Positions 54,704 through 62,553 of a stretch of DNA of 64,000 bases are shown here, in pieces. Origin of the DNA: Lacipirellulaceae bacterium (GTDB taxonomy: Bacteria > Planctomycetota > Planctomycetia > Pirellulales > Lacipirellulaceae); the NCBI GenBank assembly GCA_040218535.1, contig JAVJRG010000005.1, positions 434,001-498,000 of the forward strand, in the 5' to 3' direction. The notes beneath the pieces were generated by a model. It made no database searches, had not been told where the DNA came from, and saw only the letters and a list, made by a program, of their open reading frames with translations. The position numbers and the translations under genes are program-made. How positions within the stretch are numbered: the stretch's first letter is position 1; every line of letters starts with the position of its first letter.

Positions 54704-55609
54704 CTAGGCAGGTTCAGAGACAAGCTCGGTTCCTACGCCTAAATTCGTGAAGATTTCCAGTAGCAAGGAATGTCGCACACGCCCATCAATGATGTGAATC
54801 TTCTTGACGCCCTTGCGAAGCGTTTCCAGACAGGCTTCGACCTTCGGGATCATCCCCGAGGCGATGCTTCCATCGGCGATCAGCTCTTCTGCTTGTGAGG
54901 CCGTCAATGAGTGGACGAGCGAATCGGGATCGTCCTTATCGAGTCGTACGCCATTCACGTCACTCAGGAAAACCAGCTTCTCTGCTCCCACCGACTGGGC
55001 CACAGCCGTCGCTGCAGTGTCTGCGTTGACGTTGAGCCGCTGCCCATCCTCGGTCTCACACATTGAGGGAATCACCGGTACTTGCCCGGCATAGCAGAGG
55101 TTCTCAAGCGTGTCGCGATCTACTTTGGTCACTCGTCCGACGAATCCCAGGTCCACGTCCTCGCCTGCTTCACCCTGCAGCTTTAAAGGTTCGCCATACA
55201 AGACGTTGTTGTTTGTCTCGCCAACGAAATTCAACGGCATGGCGCGACCGCCGAAATCTTCGATCCGCTGTGCGATATGCTCGTTAATCTCCCCGGCTAA
55301 CACTTTCTCAACGATTGCCAGCGTTTCAGGATCCGTGTAACGACGCCCTTGGATGAACCGCGGCTCGATCTTTGCTTCCTCCATCGCTCGGCTAATCGCA
55401 GCGCCGCCACCGTGAACCACGATCGGCCTCATGCCAACCGATTCCATGAAAACGATGTCCACGAGCAAGTGCCGCAACGCCTCGGGATCCTCCATGACGC
55501 TACCACCTAGCTTGATGACCGTCGTCTTCTCGCGAAAACGGCGAATCCACCCCATCGCTTCGATGAGGACGTCGGCTTTTTCGATGGCAGCTTGTTGAGT
55601 TTCGACCAT
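54704..55609 (-). CDS. argB: acetylglutamate kinase
   Basis: Phosphorylates N-acetylglutamate. 301 residues from the ATG at 55609; a GTG 15 codons upstream is possible. [13 protein letters not shown] is the nucleotide glycine loop, [12 protein letters not shown] the substrate loop, [10 protein letters not shown] the region contacted by arginine in regulated enzymes, [12 protein letters not shown] and [16 protein letters not shown] complete the fold. An N-terminal helix before the glycine loop, typical of arginine-sensitive hexameric kinases, is present. First gene of the operon. Confidence 0.93.
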   Translation of the reverse strand: MVETQQAAIEKADVLIEAMGWIRRFREKTTVIKLGGSVMEDPEALRHLLVDIVFMESVGMRPIVVHGGGAAISRAMEEAKIEPRFIQGRRYTDPETLAIVEKVLAGEINEHIAQRIEDFGGRAMPLNFVGETNNNVLYGEPLKLQGEAGEDVDLGFVGRVTKVDRDTLENLCYAGQVPVIPSMCETEDGQRLNVNADTAATAVAQSVGAEKLVFLSDVNGVRLDKDDPDSLVHSLTASQAEELIADGSIASGMIPKVEACLETLRKGVKKIHIIDGRVRHSLLLEIFTNLGVGTELVSEPA

Positions 55610-55792
55610 GGCGGGTTGTAATGGCTGACTATCGGTCACTAGGGGCAATCCCACATTCTATGCCTCGAGGAACATGGGTGAAAGGTCTCAAGCCACTTGA
55701 TCAGTTACTTGACAGATCCAGACCCTGGCTACTTCTCGCAGTCTTTGGCAGAATAAGGTCTCGTTCTTCGAACCACCCATCGGCTCGCCAGC

Positions 55793-56557
55793 ATGTCTCC
55801 TCCCGCTCGCTCAGAAGTTGACCCCGTTGCCGTTGTCCTTGCCGCCGGCAAGGGGACTCGCATGAAGTCAGAGCTTCCCAAGGTGCTGGTTCCGGTCTGT
55901 CAGCGACCGATGATCCGCTACGTCGTCGAGGCACTAAAGCAAGCTGGAGTTCAGCGGATCGTGGTCGTCGTGGGCTATAAGCAGGAGTTGGTACGCGAGG
56001 AATTGGCCGACGTGCCAGCCCTGGAGTTCGGAGTCCAAGACGAGCAGTTAGGTACCGGTCACGCCGTGATGATGTGCCGCGAACAGTTGGCCGCTTCCCA
56101 CGGTCCTGTCATTGTGGTTGCTGGCGACTCGCCGATGCTGCAGGCAAGTTCCGTGGAGGCCTTAATTACGGCCTACCGCCAGGACAACGCCGCTTGCCTC
56201 ATTGGGACAGTCAGCAAAGACGATCCGACCGGGTTTGGTCGCATTGTGCGAAACTCAGCGAACGAGTTCGTCGGCATCGTCGAAGAGAAGGATGCCACTG
56301 ACGAGCAGCGCGCAATTAACGAAGTGAACGTCAGCACTTACTTATTCCATGCCCCCGATCTGCTGCACTCCCTCGACCAGCTCTCCGACGACAACGCCCA
56401 AAGCGAATACTACATTACTGACTGCCCTGGGATCCTTCTCAAGGAAGGAAAGTCCGTCGACGCCTTGCCAGTCCTCCAACCCTGCGAGGCCCTAAGCATC
56501 AACAGCATGGAAGACCTCGCCGAGGTCGAGAAAACCATGCAAACAGGAAGTGTTTGA
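55793..56557 (+). CDS. GlmU-like nucleotidyltransferase lacking the acetyltransferase domain
   Basis: 254 residues containing only the uridylyltransferase part of GlmU: VVLAAGKGTRMKSELPKVLVPV at the start, DEQLGTGHAVMMC, VVAGDSPML, DPTGFGRIVRN, IVEEKDATDEQRAINEVN and EYYITDCPGIL. The C-terminal left-handed beta-helix of bifunctional GlmU is absent and the frame simply stops. It probably makes UDP-GlcNAc from GlcNAc-1-P and UTP, with acetylation done elsewhere, or uses a related sugar phosphate. Followed by prs after 66 bases. Confidence 0.85.
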   Translation: MSPPARSEVDPVAVVLAAGKGTRMKSELPKVLVPVCQRPMIRYVVEALKQAGVQRIVVVVGYKQELVREELADVPALEFGVQDEQLGTGHAVMMCREQLAASHGPVIVVAGDSPMLQASSVEALITAYRQDNAACLIGTVSKDDPTGFGRIVRNSANEFVGIVEEKDATDEQRAINEVNVSTYLFHAPDLLHSLDQLSDDNAQSEYYITDCPGILLKEGKSVDALPVLQPCEALSINSMEDLAEVEKTMQTGSV

Positions 56558-56623
56558 GTCTGCAACAACACGTCATGCTGAGTTCCTAAACCCTAATTCC
56601 TATTCCCAACTCCCTCACCCCGC

Positions 56624-57568
56624 ATGACCGACTTCAAACTTATCAGCGGAAACGCCAATCTGGCTCTGAGTCAACGCATCGCGGAGTACTTGGGCGTCCC
56701 GCTAAGCAAGATCTCGCTCAGCTCGTTTCCTGACGGCGAAATCTCCTGCAAGATCGAGGAGGACGTTCGCGGGCGTGACGTCTACCTCCTTCAGCCGACT
56801 TGTCCGCCGGTCAACGACAACATCATGCAGCTGCTGGTGATGATCGACAGTTGCAAACGGGCCAGTGCGGAACGTGTGACAGCCGTCTTGCCCTACTTCG
56901 GCTATGCCCGCCAAGACCGCAAGGATGAAGGCCGCGTCCCCATTACGGCGAAGCTGATTGCCAACATGATCACCCGCGCGGGGGCCGATCGCGTGCTGAC
57001 GATGGACCTTCACGCCGCCCAGATTCAGGGTTTTTTCGACGTGCCGGTCGATCACCTCTATGCTGCTCCAGTGCTGAACGAACACTTTCTCAACCTTGGG
57101 TTACCCAAAGAAGACATCGTGATCGTTAGCCCCGATGAGGGCAGCATCAAGCGGGCTCTCGGCCACGCCAAACGGATCGGCGGCCCCGTGGCGATTGTGG
57201 ATAAGCGTCGCACCAGCGCTGAGGAAACGGTGCAAGAGAACATCATTGGCGGCCCAGTTGACGGAAAGATCGTGCTCATGTTCGACGACATGATTAGCAC
57301 GGCGGGCTCGATTTGCGGTGCGGCAAAAATCATTCGAGAACGTGGTGCCAAGGAAATCCACGTTGCCACCACCCACGCCGTCCTCTGCGGCCCGGCGGTC
57401 GAGCGGCTTCGTGACGCAGACCTTGCGAGCATCGTCTGTACGGATTCGATCCCCCTCCGCGAGGACCAGATCCTCCCCCAGACAAAAGTCCTCACCGTCG
57501 CCCCGCTATTGGGCGAAGCTATCAAGCGGATTCACCGGAATGAATCCGTAAGCCGGTTATTCCAGTAA
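56624..57568 (+). CDS. prs: ribose-phosphate pyrophosphokinase
   Basis: Makes PRPP from ribose 5-phosphate and ATP. 314 residues. SFPDGEISCKIEEDVRG, YARQDRKDEGRVPITAKLIANM, TMDLHAAQIQGFFDVPVDHL with the metal histidine, and the PRPP loop VLMFDDMISTAGSICGAA are all intact. PRPP supplies nucleotide, His and Trp synthesis. Together with the preceding nucleotidyltransferase it leads into the rplY cluster, the gene order glmU-prs-rplY-pth being common in bacteria. Confidence 0.96.
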   Translation: MTDFKLISGNANLALSQRIAEYLGVPLSKISLSSFPDGEISCKIEEDVRGRDVYLLQPTCPPVNDNIMQLLVMIDSCKRASAERVTAVLPYFGYARQDRKDEGRVPITAKLIANMITRAGADRVLTMDLHAAQIQGFFDVPVDHLYAAPVLNEHFLNLGLPKEDIVIVSPDEGSIKRALGHAKRIGGPVAIVDKRRTSAEETVQENIIGGPVDGKIVLMFDDMISTAGSICGAAKIIRERGAKEIHVATTHAVLCGPAVERLRDADLASIVCTDSIPLREDQILPQTKVLTVAPLLGEAIKRIHRNESVSRLFQ

Positions 57569-57755
57569 GGTGCCCATTTTGAGGCCCTTGCGAGGCCCAG
57601 AATTCCACTTATCAGGGCTTGAAATCCGGCAGAAAACCTCGACAATTGCGAGATTCCAGGAAGATCATTCTCGACCACCGTGCCCCAGCGACTTGTCGCT
57701 TAGCCGTGTGGCGTGCATAAGTACTAAAGAAGCGGAAGAAGCCCCCGAGGAATCC

Positions 57756-58391
57756 ATGGCCGAGACCATCGAAGTCAAAAAGCGAGAAAAGACTGGCAAG
57801 CTGCACAACCGCCGCTTGCGTGTTGAAGGGCTCGTCCCAGCAGTGCTTTACGGCCATGGCGAAGACCCCGAGCACTTGATCGTCCCCGCCGACCAGCTCC
57901 GTGCAACGCTCCGGCACAATGCCCAGGTGGTGCAGTTGAAGGGAGCCTCCGATGGCCAAGCCCTGTTGCAAGACATCCAGTGGGACGTCTTCCAGCAGCA
58001 CATCTTGCACGTCGATCTCCTGCGGGTCGTTAAAGGCGAACGCATCACGGTCACGGTTCCCGTCCACACGCACGGGACGGCACCGGGTGAGAACGATGGC
58101 GGCATCATCGATCAGGTCTTGCACGAGGTTGAGATTGAAACTGCTCCCGCGTTCATTCCTGAGCACCTGACGGCAGAGCTCAATGAGCTTCAGTTGCATG
58201 ACGGTGTCTATGTGAAAGACTTGCAGGGCTTACCCGACGAAGCCGATTTTCTCACCGATAAGGAAGAGTTGGTGGTTCACTGCGTCGAGCCAGCCGCACC
58301 TGTCGAAGAAGAAGAGGCCGTCGGTGCCGCAGCGGCTGAGCCAGAAGTCATTGGCGAGAGCGACAAGGAAGAAGAAGCCAGCGAGGGCTAA
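57756..58391 (+). CDS. rplY: 50S ribosomal protein L25 (CTC type)
   Basis: 211 residues, the long CTC form. MAETIEVKKREKTGKLHNRRLR begins the 5S rRNA-binding domain; LVPAVLYGHGEDP and LLQDIQWDVFQQHILHVDLLRV are typical, followed by the C-terminal TL5 beta domain (TVPVHTHGTAPGENDGGIIDQ, IEHLT-like FIPEHLTAELNELQLHD). An acidic 30-residue tail ends it. The ATG at 57756 has GAGGAA upstream; the longer open frame does not look like L25. Confidence 0.94.
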   Translation: MAETIEVKKREKTGKLHNRRLRVEGLVPAVLYGHGEDPEHLIVPADQLRATLRHNAQVVQLKGASDGQALLQDIQWDVFQQHILHVDLLRVVKGERITVTVPVHTHGTAPGENDGGIIDQVLHEVEIETAPAFIPEHLTAELNELQLHDGVYVKDLQGLPDEADFLTDKEELVVHCVEPAAPVEEEEAVGAAAAEPEVIGESDKEEEASEG

Positions 58392-58429
58392 CACTGCCCG
58401 TTTTTTGATACGTAAAGAAAGTTGATTTA

Positions 58430-58451
58430 GCCGCGGTGCTCGCACCGCGCT
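58430..58451. repeat. dispersed palindrome, CCGCGGTGCTC family, copy 2
   Basis: GCCGCGGTGCTCGCACCGCG with CT, differing in one base from the copy at 13237-13259, between rplY and pth. Confidence 0.6.
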
Positions 58452-58487
58452 GAAACCAGAATCAAGCGAAATGCCGCGAGTCACCAG

Positions 58488-59057
58488 ATGAAGCTGGTCG
58501 TCGGCCTTGGGAACCCGGGGCGAAAGTACACGGGAACCCGCCATAACATAGGTTGGGAAGTTCTGGCTCGGCTTGCCGAAGCCACGACTGCTCAGCCGGC
58601 AGGAAATAAGTTTGAAGGTGAACTGAGGGAAGCGATTGTCGACGGCGAGAAGTTGTTGATTCTTGCCCCTCATACTTATATGAATCTCAGTGGCCGTAGC
58701 GTGAAACAGGCCATGAGCTTCTATAAGCTAGAGAATGAAGAGTTGCTGGTCGTCTGCGACGACTTCAACATCCCTGTTGGAGAGTTGCGAATGCGTACCA
58801 GCGGACGTGATGGTGGTCAAAAGGGTTTGGCTGACATCGCGGCCCAACTGAAATCAACCGATTATGCCCGCCTTCGGGTAGGGATCGGTCCGGTGCCTGA
58901 AGGCTGGGCCGCCCCTGATTTCGTGTTGGGAAAGTTTGCCAAGAAAGAGCAAGAAGAAATCGAAATACAAACGCGTCGAGCCGCCGACGCCATCCAACTT
59001 TGGATCGCCGAAGGCCCCACCGCCGCGATGAATCGCTACAACGGAAAACAAAAATAG
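58488..59057 (+). CDS. pth: peptidyl-tRNA hydrolase
   Basis: Frees tRNA from peptidyl-tRNA that drops off ribosomes. 189 residues. MKLVVGLGNPGRKYTGTRHNIGW with catalytic His19, PHTYMNLSGRSV, and LLVVCDDFNIPVGELRMR with Asp92 (E. coli Asp93), RDGGQKGLADI and RLRVGIG. Between rplY and rpsF, the usual cluster. Confidence 0.96.
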   Translation: MKLVVGLGNPGRKYTGTRHNIGWEVLARLAEATTAQPAGNKFEGELREAIVDGEKLLILAPHTYMNLSGRSVKQAMSFYKLENEELLVVCDDFNIPVGELRMRTSGRDGGQKGLADIAAQLKSTDYARLRVGIGPVPEGWAAPDFVLGKFAKKEQEEIEIQTRRAADAIQLWIAEGPTAAMNRYNGKQK

Positions 59058-59105
59058 CCGCACTTCGGCTGAGCCGCAAAAAGAATCGTTTCGAGGAGAG
59101 ACACA

Positions 59106-59501
59106 TTGGCTGACAAGACAGCAACTTACGAAGGCCTATTCATTTTCGACGCCAATCGCTACGCGCGTGATCGCGACGCTCTGGCCAAGGAAGTCGAGGC
59201 AGCAATCACCGAGGCTGGCGGCAAGGTCGAGGTCAGCCGTCTGTGGGAAGAGCGTCGCCTCGCGTATCCCATCAACGGACAACGCAAAGGCGCCTACTGG
59301 CTCATCTACTTCGAGCTTCCCACGCAGAAGGTGGGCGAACTCACTCGCGTGTGTGAACTGAACGACTCGATCCTTCGCCAACTGTTCGTGCGACTACCAG
59401 ATGCACTGGTTGAACCCATCCTTGAGCATGTTCGCGGTGGTGGTGAGCCTACCATTGCCAGCGAAGAAGGCGAGCCGGCCGAAGCGGCTGCCGCCGAGTA
59501 A
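59106..59501 (+). CDS. rpsF: 30S ribosomal protein S6
   Basis: 131 residues beginning at a TTG (59106) preceded by GAGGAGAG, which fixes this unusual start. TYEGLFIFDANRYARD, WEERRLAYPINGQRKGAYWLIYFELP and LNDSILRQLFVRLP are S6 marks. An acidic Glu/Ala-rich C-terminal tail follows, as in many S6 proteins that are extended by glutamates. Part of rpsF-ssb-rplI. Confidence 0.95.
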   Translation: MADKTATYEGLFIFDANRYARDRDALAKEVEAAITEAGGKVEVSRLWEERRLAYPINGQRKGAYWLIYFELPTQKVGELTRVCELNDSILRQLFVRLPDALVEPILEHVRGGGEPTIASEEGEPAEAAAAE

Positions 59502-59547
59502 ACAAGTTTCCACTGCTAAACGTCACCCCTGACGTGGAGTCATAACC

Positions 59548-60012
59548 ATGGCAAGTTTTAATCGTGTGGTGTTGGTGGGCAATCTCACTCGCGACCCCGA
59601 ACTGCGACACATCCCCAGCGGAATGGCCGTCTCGGATATCGGTCTTGCCGTGAACGACCGAGTGAAGCGAAATAACGAGTGGGTCGACGAGACGACCTTC
59701 GTAGACATCACCCTTTGGGGGCGTACTGCGGAAGTTTGCAATGAGTATCTCAGCAAAGGCTCGCCGGTTCTCATCGAAGGCCGTCTCAAACTTGATACCT
59801 GGGAAAAAGACGGCCAGAAGCGAAGTAAGCTGAAAGTCATCGGCGAGCGGATGCAGATGCTCGGCGGACGCGATGGTGGTGGCGGAGGTCGCAGTCGCGG
59901 CAGCTCCCAAAGTACTTCCTCGGGCGACTCCTACGATAGCTACGGGAGCAACGACAGCTACGATGCTCCGCCCGCCCGTTCAGCACCCCCTGAAGATGAC
60001 ATTCCGTTCTAG
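59548..60012 (+). CDS. ssb: single-stranded DNA-binding protein
   Basis: 154 residues. OB fold with [51 protein letters not shown] and a Gly/Ser/Tyr-rich linker (about 112-140). The C-terminal peptide PPEDDIPF is the conserved acidic tip that recruits replication and repair proteins. Placed between the two ribosomal protein genes as usual. Confidence 0.96.
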   Translation: MASFNRVVLVGNLTRDPELRHIPSGMAVSDIGLAVNDRVKRNNEWVDETTFVDITLWGRTAEVCNEYLSKGSPVLIEGRLKLDTWEKDGQKRSKLKVIGERMQMLGGRDGGGGGRSRGSSQSTSSGDSYDSYGSNDSYDAPPARSAPPEDDIPF

Positions 60013-60070
60013 TTACCCCCTCAGGGCTGCAATCTAAAGTCAACAATCCTATATCAGCAATCTCAACGCC

Positions 60071-60607
60071 ATGACCTCACAAACCAAAAAGAAAAAACGT
60101 CGTCTCCCGAAAGGCATCAAGCGGCTTCCTAAGGGTGATCATGGCGGTATCGAATTGTTGCTGATCCACCGAGTGGAGAGCCTAGGCGAGCAGGGCGACG
60201 TTGTTCAAGTTCGTCCTGGCTACGCGAACAACTATTTGCTTCCGCAAGGCTTGGCTACCTTAGCGAGCGACCATCACAAGCGGATGGTTGAGAAGCACAA
60301 GGCCAAGCTGCAAGCGATCGAAAAGGCCCGCCAAGCCGACCTTCGCAAGCAAGCTGCGGAAATTGCGAAGCAGAGCATTACGATTGAGGCCAACGCGACC
60401 GAAGACGGACACCTCTACGGAAGCGTTGGAGCTCCAGAGATTGTCGCAGCCCTCAAGAAGAGCGATATTTCCCTCAACGCCGATCAGATTCGCCTGGAAG
60501 GCCCGCTCAAGGAACTCGGCCTCTATACCGTCAAGTTCCGCCTAGCAAGCGAGGTCGAAGGCGAACTCAAGGTTTGGGTGGTACCACAAGTCGGTGCAGA
60601 CGACTGA
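60071..60607 (+). CDS. rplI: 50S ribosomal protein L9
   Basis: 178 residues. The L9 core begins at IELLLIHRVESLGEQGDVVQVRPGYANNYLLPQGLA, preceded by a 25-residue very basic extension (TKKKKRRLPKGIKRLPKGDHG) not seen in E. coli L9. A long central helix with KAKLQAIEKARQADLRKQA and the C-terminal RNA-binding domain LYGSVGAPEIVAAL follow. A hairpin terminator candidate lies downstream. Confidence 0.95.
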   Translation: MTSQTKKKKRRLPKGIKRLPKGDHGGIELLLIHRVESLGEQGDVVQVRPGYANNYLLPQGLATLASDHHKRMVEKHKAKLQAIEKARQADLRKQAAEIAKQSITIEANATEDGHLYGSVGAPEIVAALKKSDISLNADQIRLEGPLKELGLYTVKFRLASEVEGELKVWVVPQVGADD

Positions 60608-60635
60608 TTGTGGCCGATCAGACGAGATCAACACA

Positions 60636-60670
60636 AAACGCACGGCTCCCTCATCGGAAGTCGTGCGTTT
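60636..60670 (+). terminator. terminator-like hairpin after rplI
   Basis: AAACGCACG and CGTGCGTTT form a 9-base stem around a 17-base loop, followed by TTTCTCATTCT. A moderate terminator; dnaB starts 137 bases later. Confidence 0.5.
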
Positions 60671-60806
60671 CTCATTCTCAAACGCTAAATTGAATAGCTG
60701 GGGACGCCAAATAGCCGTCGAGCTACGCCTCTACCGGCCTTATCAGCAGATCTCTTTTTTATTTGCAGACATGCGTCGATTAATTCACAAGTGAAGGACC
60801 ACAACC

Positions 60807-62243
60807 ATGGCATCCTCAAATGGCTATAACGGCAATGGTCGTCAGCAACAGCCAGCCGCCTCGCCAATCGACCGTCAGCTCCCTGCTGATTTAGACGCGG
60901 AACGGGCCGTCCTAGGCAGTATCCTGTTGCTGCCCGAAGTCTTCGACGAAGTCGCTCTCGTCATTCGCCCACTGGATTTCTACGACGATGCGAATCGGCG
61001 AATCTATGAGCACCTCGTCGCCATGCACGATGACGGGCAACGGATCGACCCCATGCTGCTGGTCGATCGCCTTCGCAAGGCAGACATCTATGAAGCGGTT
61101 GGCGGAGCCGCTTATCTGGCTGAGGTCGGCAAGCAAGTTCCCACGGCAGCCCACGCGGAATACTACGCACGGATCGTCGCTGATAAGTCCGTGCTGCGTT
61201 CGCTCATTCACGCCAGCACGGACATTCTCCACGAAGCCTACGATCCGTCCGTTGAGACTCGCCAGCAACTCGCGAAAGCGGAAGAAAAAGTCTTCGCAAT
61301 ACTTGAAGACCGCGGGGCAGGGCAGGTCAACGCGATTTCCGACGTGCTGCAAGAGTCGCTTGATCGGCTCGATGCGCGGATGGATCAGCACCACGCGTTT
61401 GGCGGAGTCGAAACCGGATTCGACGATTTCGATCAACTCACCGGTGGGTTACAGAACTCGGAACTCATCATCCTGGCCGCACGCCCCAGTATGGGGAAAA
61501 CGGCACTCGCGATGAATATGACCGAGCATGCCGTGATGCAAGGCAACATTCCCACACTGTTCGTCAGCTTGGAAATGGCCGCCCTCGAACTGGGCGACCG
61601 GCTTCTTTGCGGCATTGCTGAAGTGAATGGTAACCGCCTCCGCAACGGAACGATCAGCACCGAGGAGCGTCGGCAACTGGTGGAAGCTGCCGCCAAAGTG
61701 AGCCAAGCCCCACTATTCATCGACGATTCACCCAGCCGCACCATGACGGAAATCAGCGCGAACGCCCGCCGGCTTAAGCGGCGTCACGGCCTGGGGCTAA
61801 TCGTCATCGATTACCTACAACTCATTGAGCCTGACAACGCCCGCGATCCGAGACAAGAGCAAGTCTCGAAGATCGCCCGGCGCTTGAAGGGCCTAGCCCG
61901 CGAGCTTGACGTGCCGGTACTTTGCCTTGCCCAACTCAACCGCCAAGTCGAATCCACCCGCGACAACAAGCCTCAGTTGAGTCACCTCCGCGAGTCGGGA
62001 GCCATTGAGCAAGACGCCGATGTCGTGATGTTCGTCCACCGCGACGAGTATTATCAAACCAATGAAGAAGATCGCGAGGCGGTCCGCGGTGAAGCCGACC
62101 TTCTCATTCGCAAGCAACGAAGCGGCCCAACCGGCGACGTGAAACTCACCTGGGTCCACGAATTCACCCGCTTCCGCAACTTCTCGCACAAGGCCTATGC
62201 GGAGTTTCAGGACTTTGGCACACCGCCCGAGGCTAGTTTTTGA
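60807..62243 (+). CDS. dnaB: replicative DNA helicase
   Basis: 478 residues. The N-terminal domain PADLDAERAVLGSILL, the linker helix, and the RecA-like motor with ARPSMGKTALAMN (Walker A, near residue 228), SLEMAALELGDRLLC, LIVIDYLQLIEP (Walker B), LAQLNRQVESTRDNKPQLSHLRESGAIEQDADVVMFVHRDEYY, and RSGPTGDVKLTW at the end. No intein. The ATG is preceded by AAGGA. Last gene of the replication/translation cluster. Confidence 0.97.
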   Translation: MASSNGYNGNGRQQQPAASPIDRQLPADLDAERAVLGSILLLPEVFDEVALVIRPLDFYDDANRRIYEHLVAMHDDGQRIDPMLLVDRLRKADIYEAVGGAAYLAEVGKQVPTAAHAEYYARIVADKSVLRSLIHASTDILHEAYDPSVETRQQLAKAEEKVFAILEDRGAGQVNAISDVLQESLDRLDARMDQHHAFGGVETGFDDFDQLTGGLQNSELIILAARPSMGKTALAMNMTEHAVMQGNIPTLFVSLEMAALELGDRLLCGIAEVNGNRLRNGTISTEERRQLVEAAAKVSQAPLFIDDSPSRTMTEISANARRLKRRHGLGLIVIDYLQLIEPDNARDPRQEQVSKIARRLKGLARELDVPVLCLAQLNRQVESTRDNKPQLSHLRESGAIEQDADVVMFVHRDEYYQTNEEDREAVRGEADLLIRKQRSGPTGDVKLTWVHEFTRFRNFSHKAYAEFQDFGTPPEASF

Positions 62244-62553
62244 GCAGCTAGCTAACACCACAGCAACCCTAAGCCCTTCTTTCTCGCCCTCCGTCGCTCA
62301 ATGTTTAGTTCTCCTGAAAGGGATTCCGTGGTCAAAACTCACGTATTGCTGCGGTGCCAATAAGCGAAATTGCATCCCTACAAAGGCTGCTCTGCGTCTT
62401 GCCGCAAGAAAAAAATGCGGTATCTTAAGCGCAAGGAATTGCAAAAATCCCGTGAGAGCGGATGCAATTTTCGGAACCAGTCTCGGCAAATTGGCCTATT
62501 TCAGCTTTTTCGCCAACGCACTTTCGACTGAACTTCCTAGGAGGGGAATTCTC
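62244..62553. other. gene-free interval before the edge gene
   Basis: 310 bases with no supported gene. It holds the AGGAGGGG ribosome site (62539-62546) of the next gene and A/T-rich stretches around 62400-62500 likely to carry its promoter; no clear -35/-10 pair or terminator for dnaB. Confidence 0.4.
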
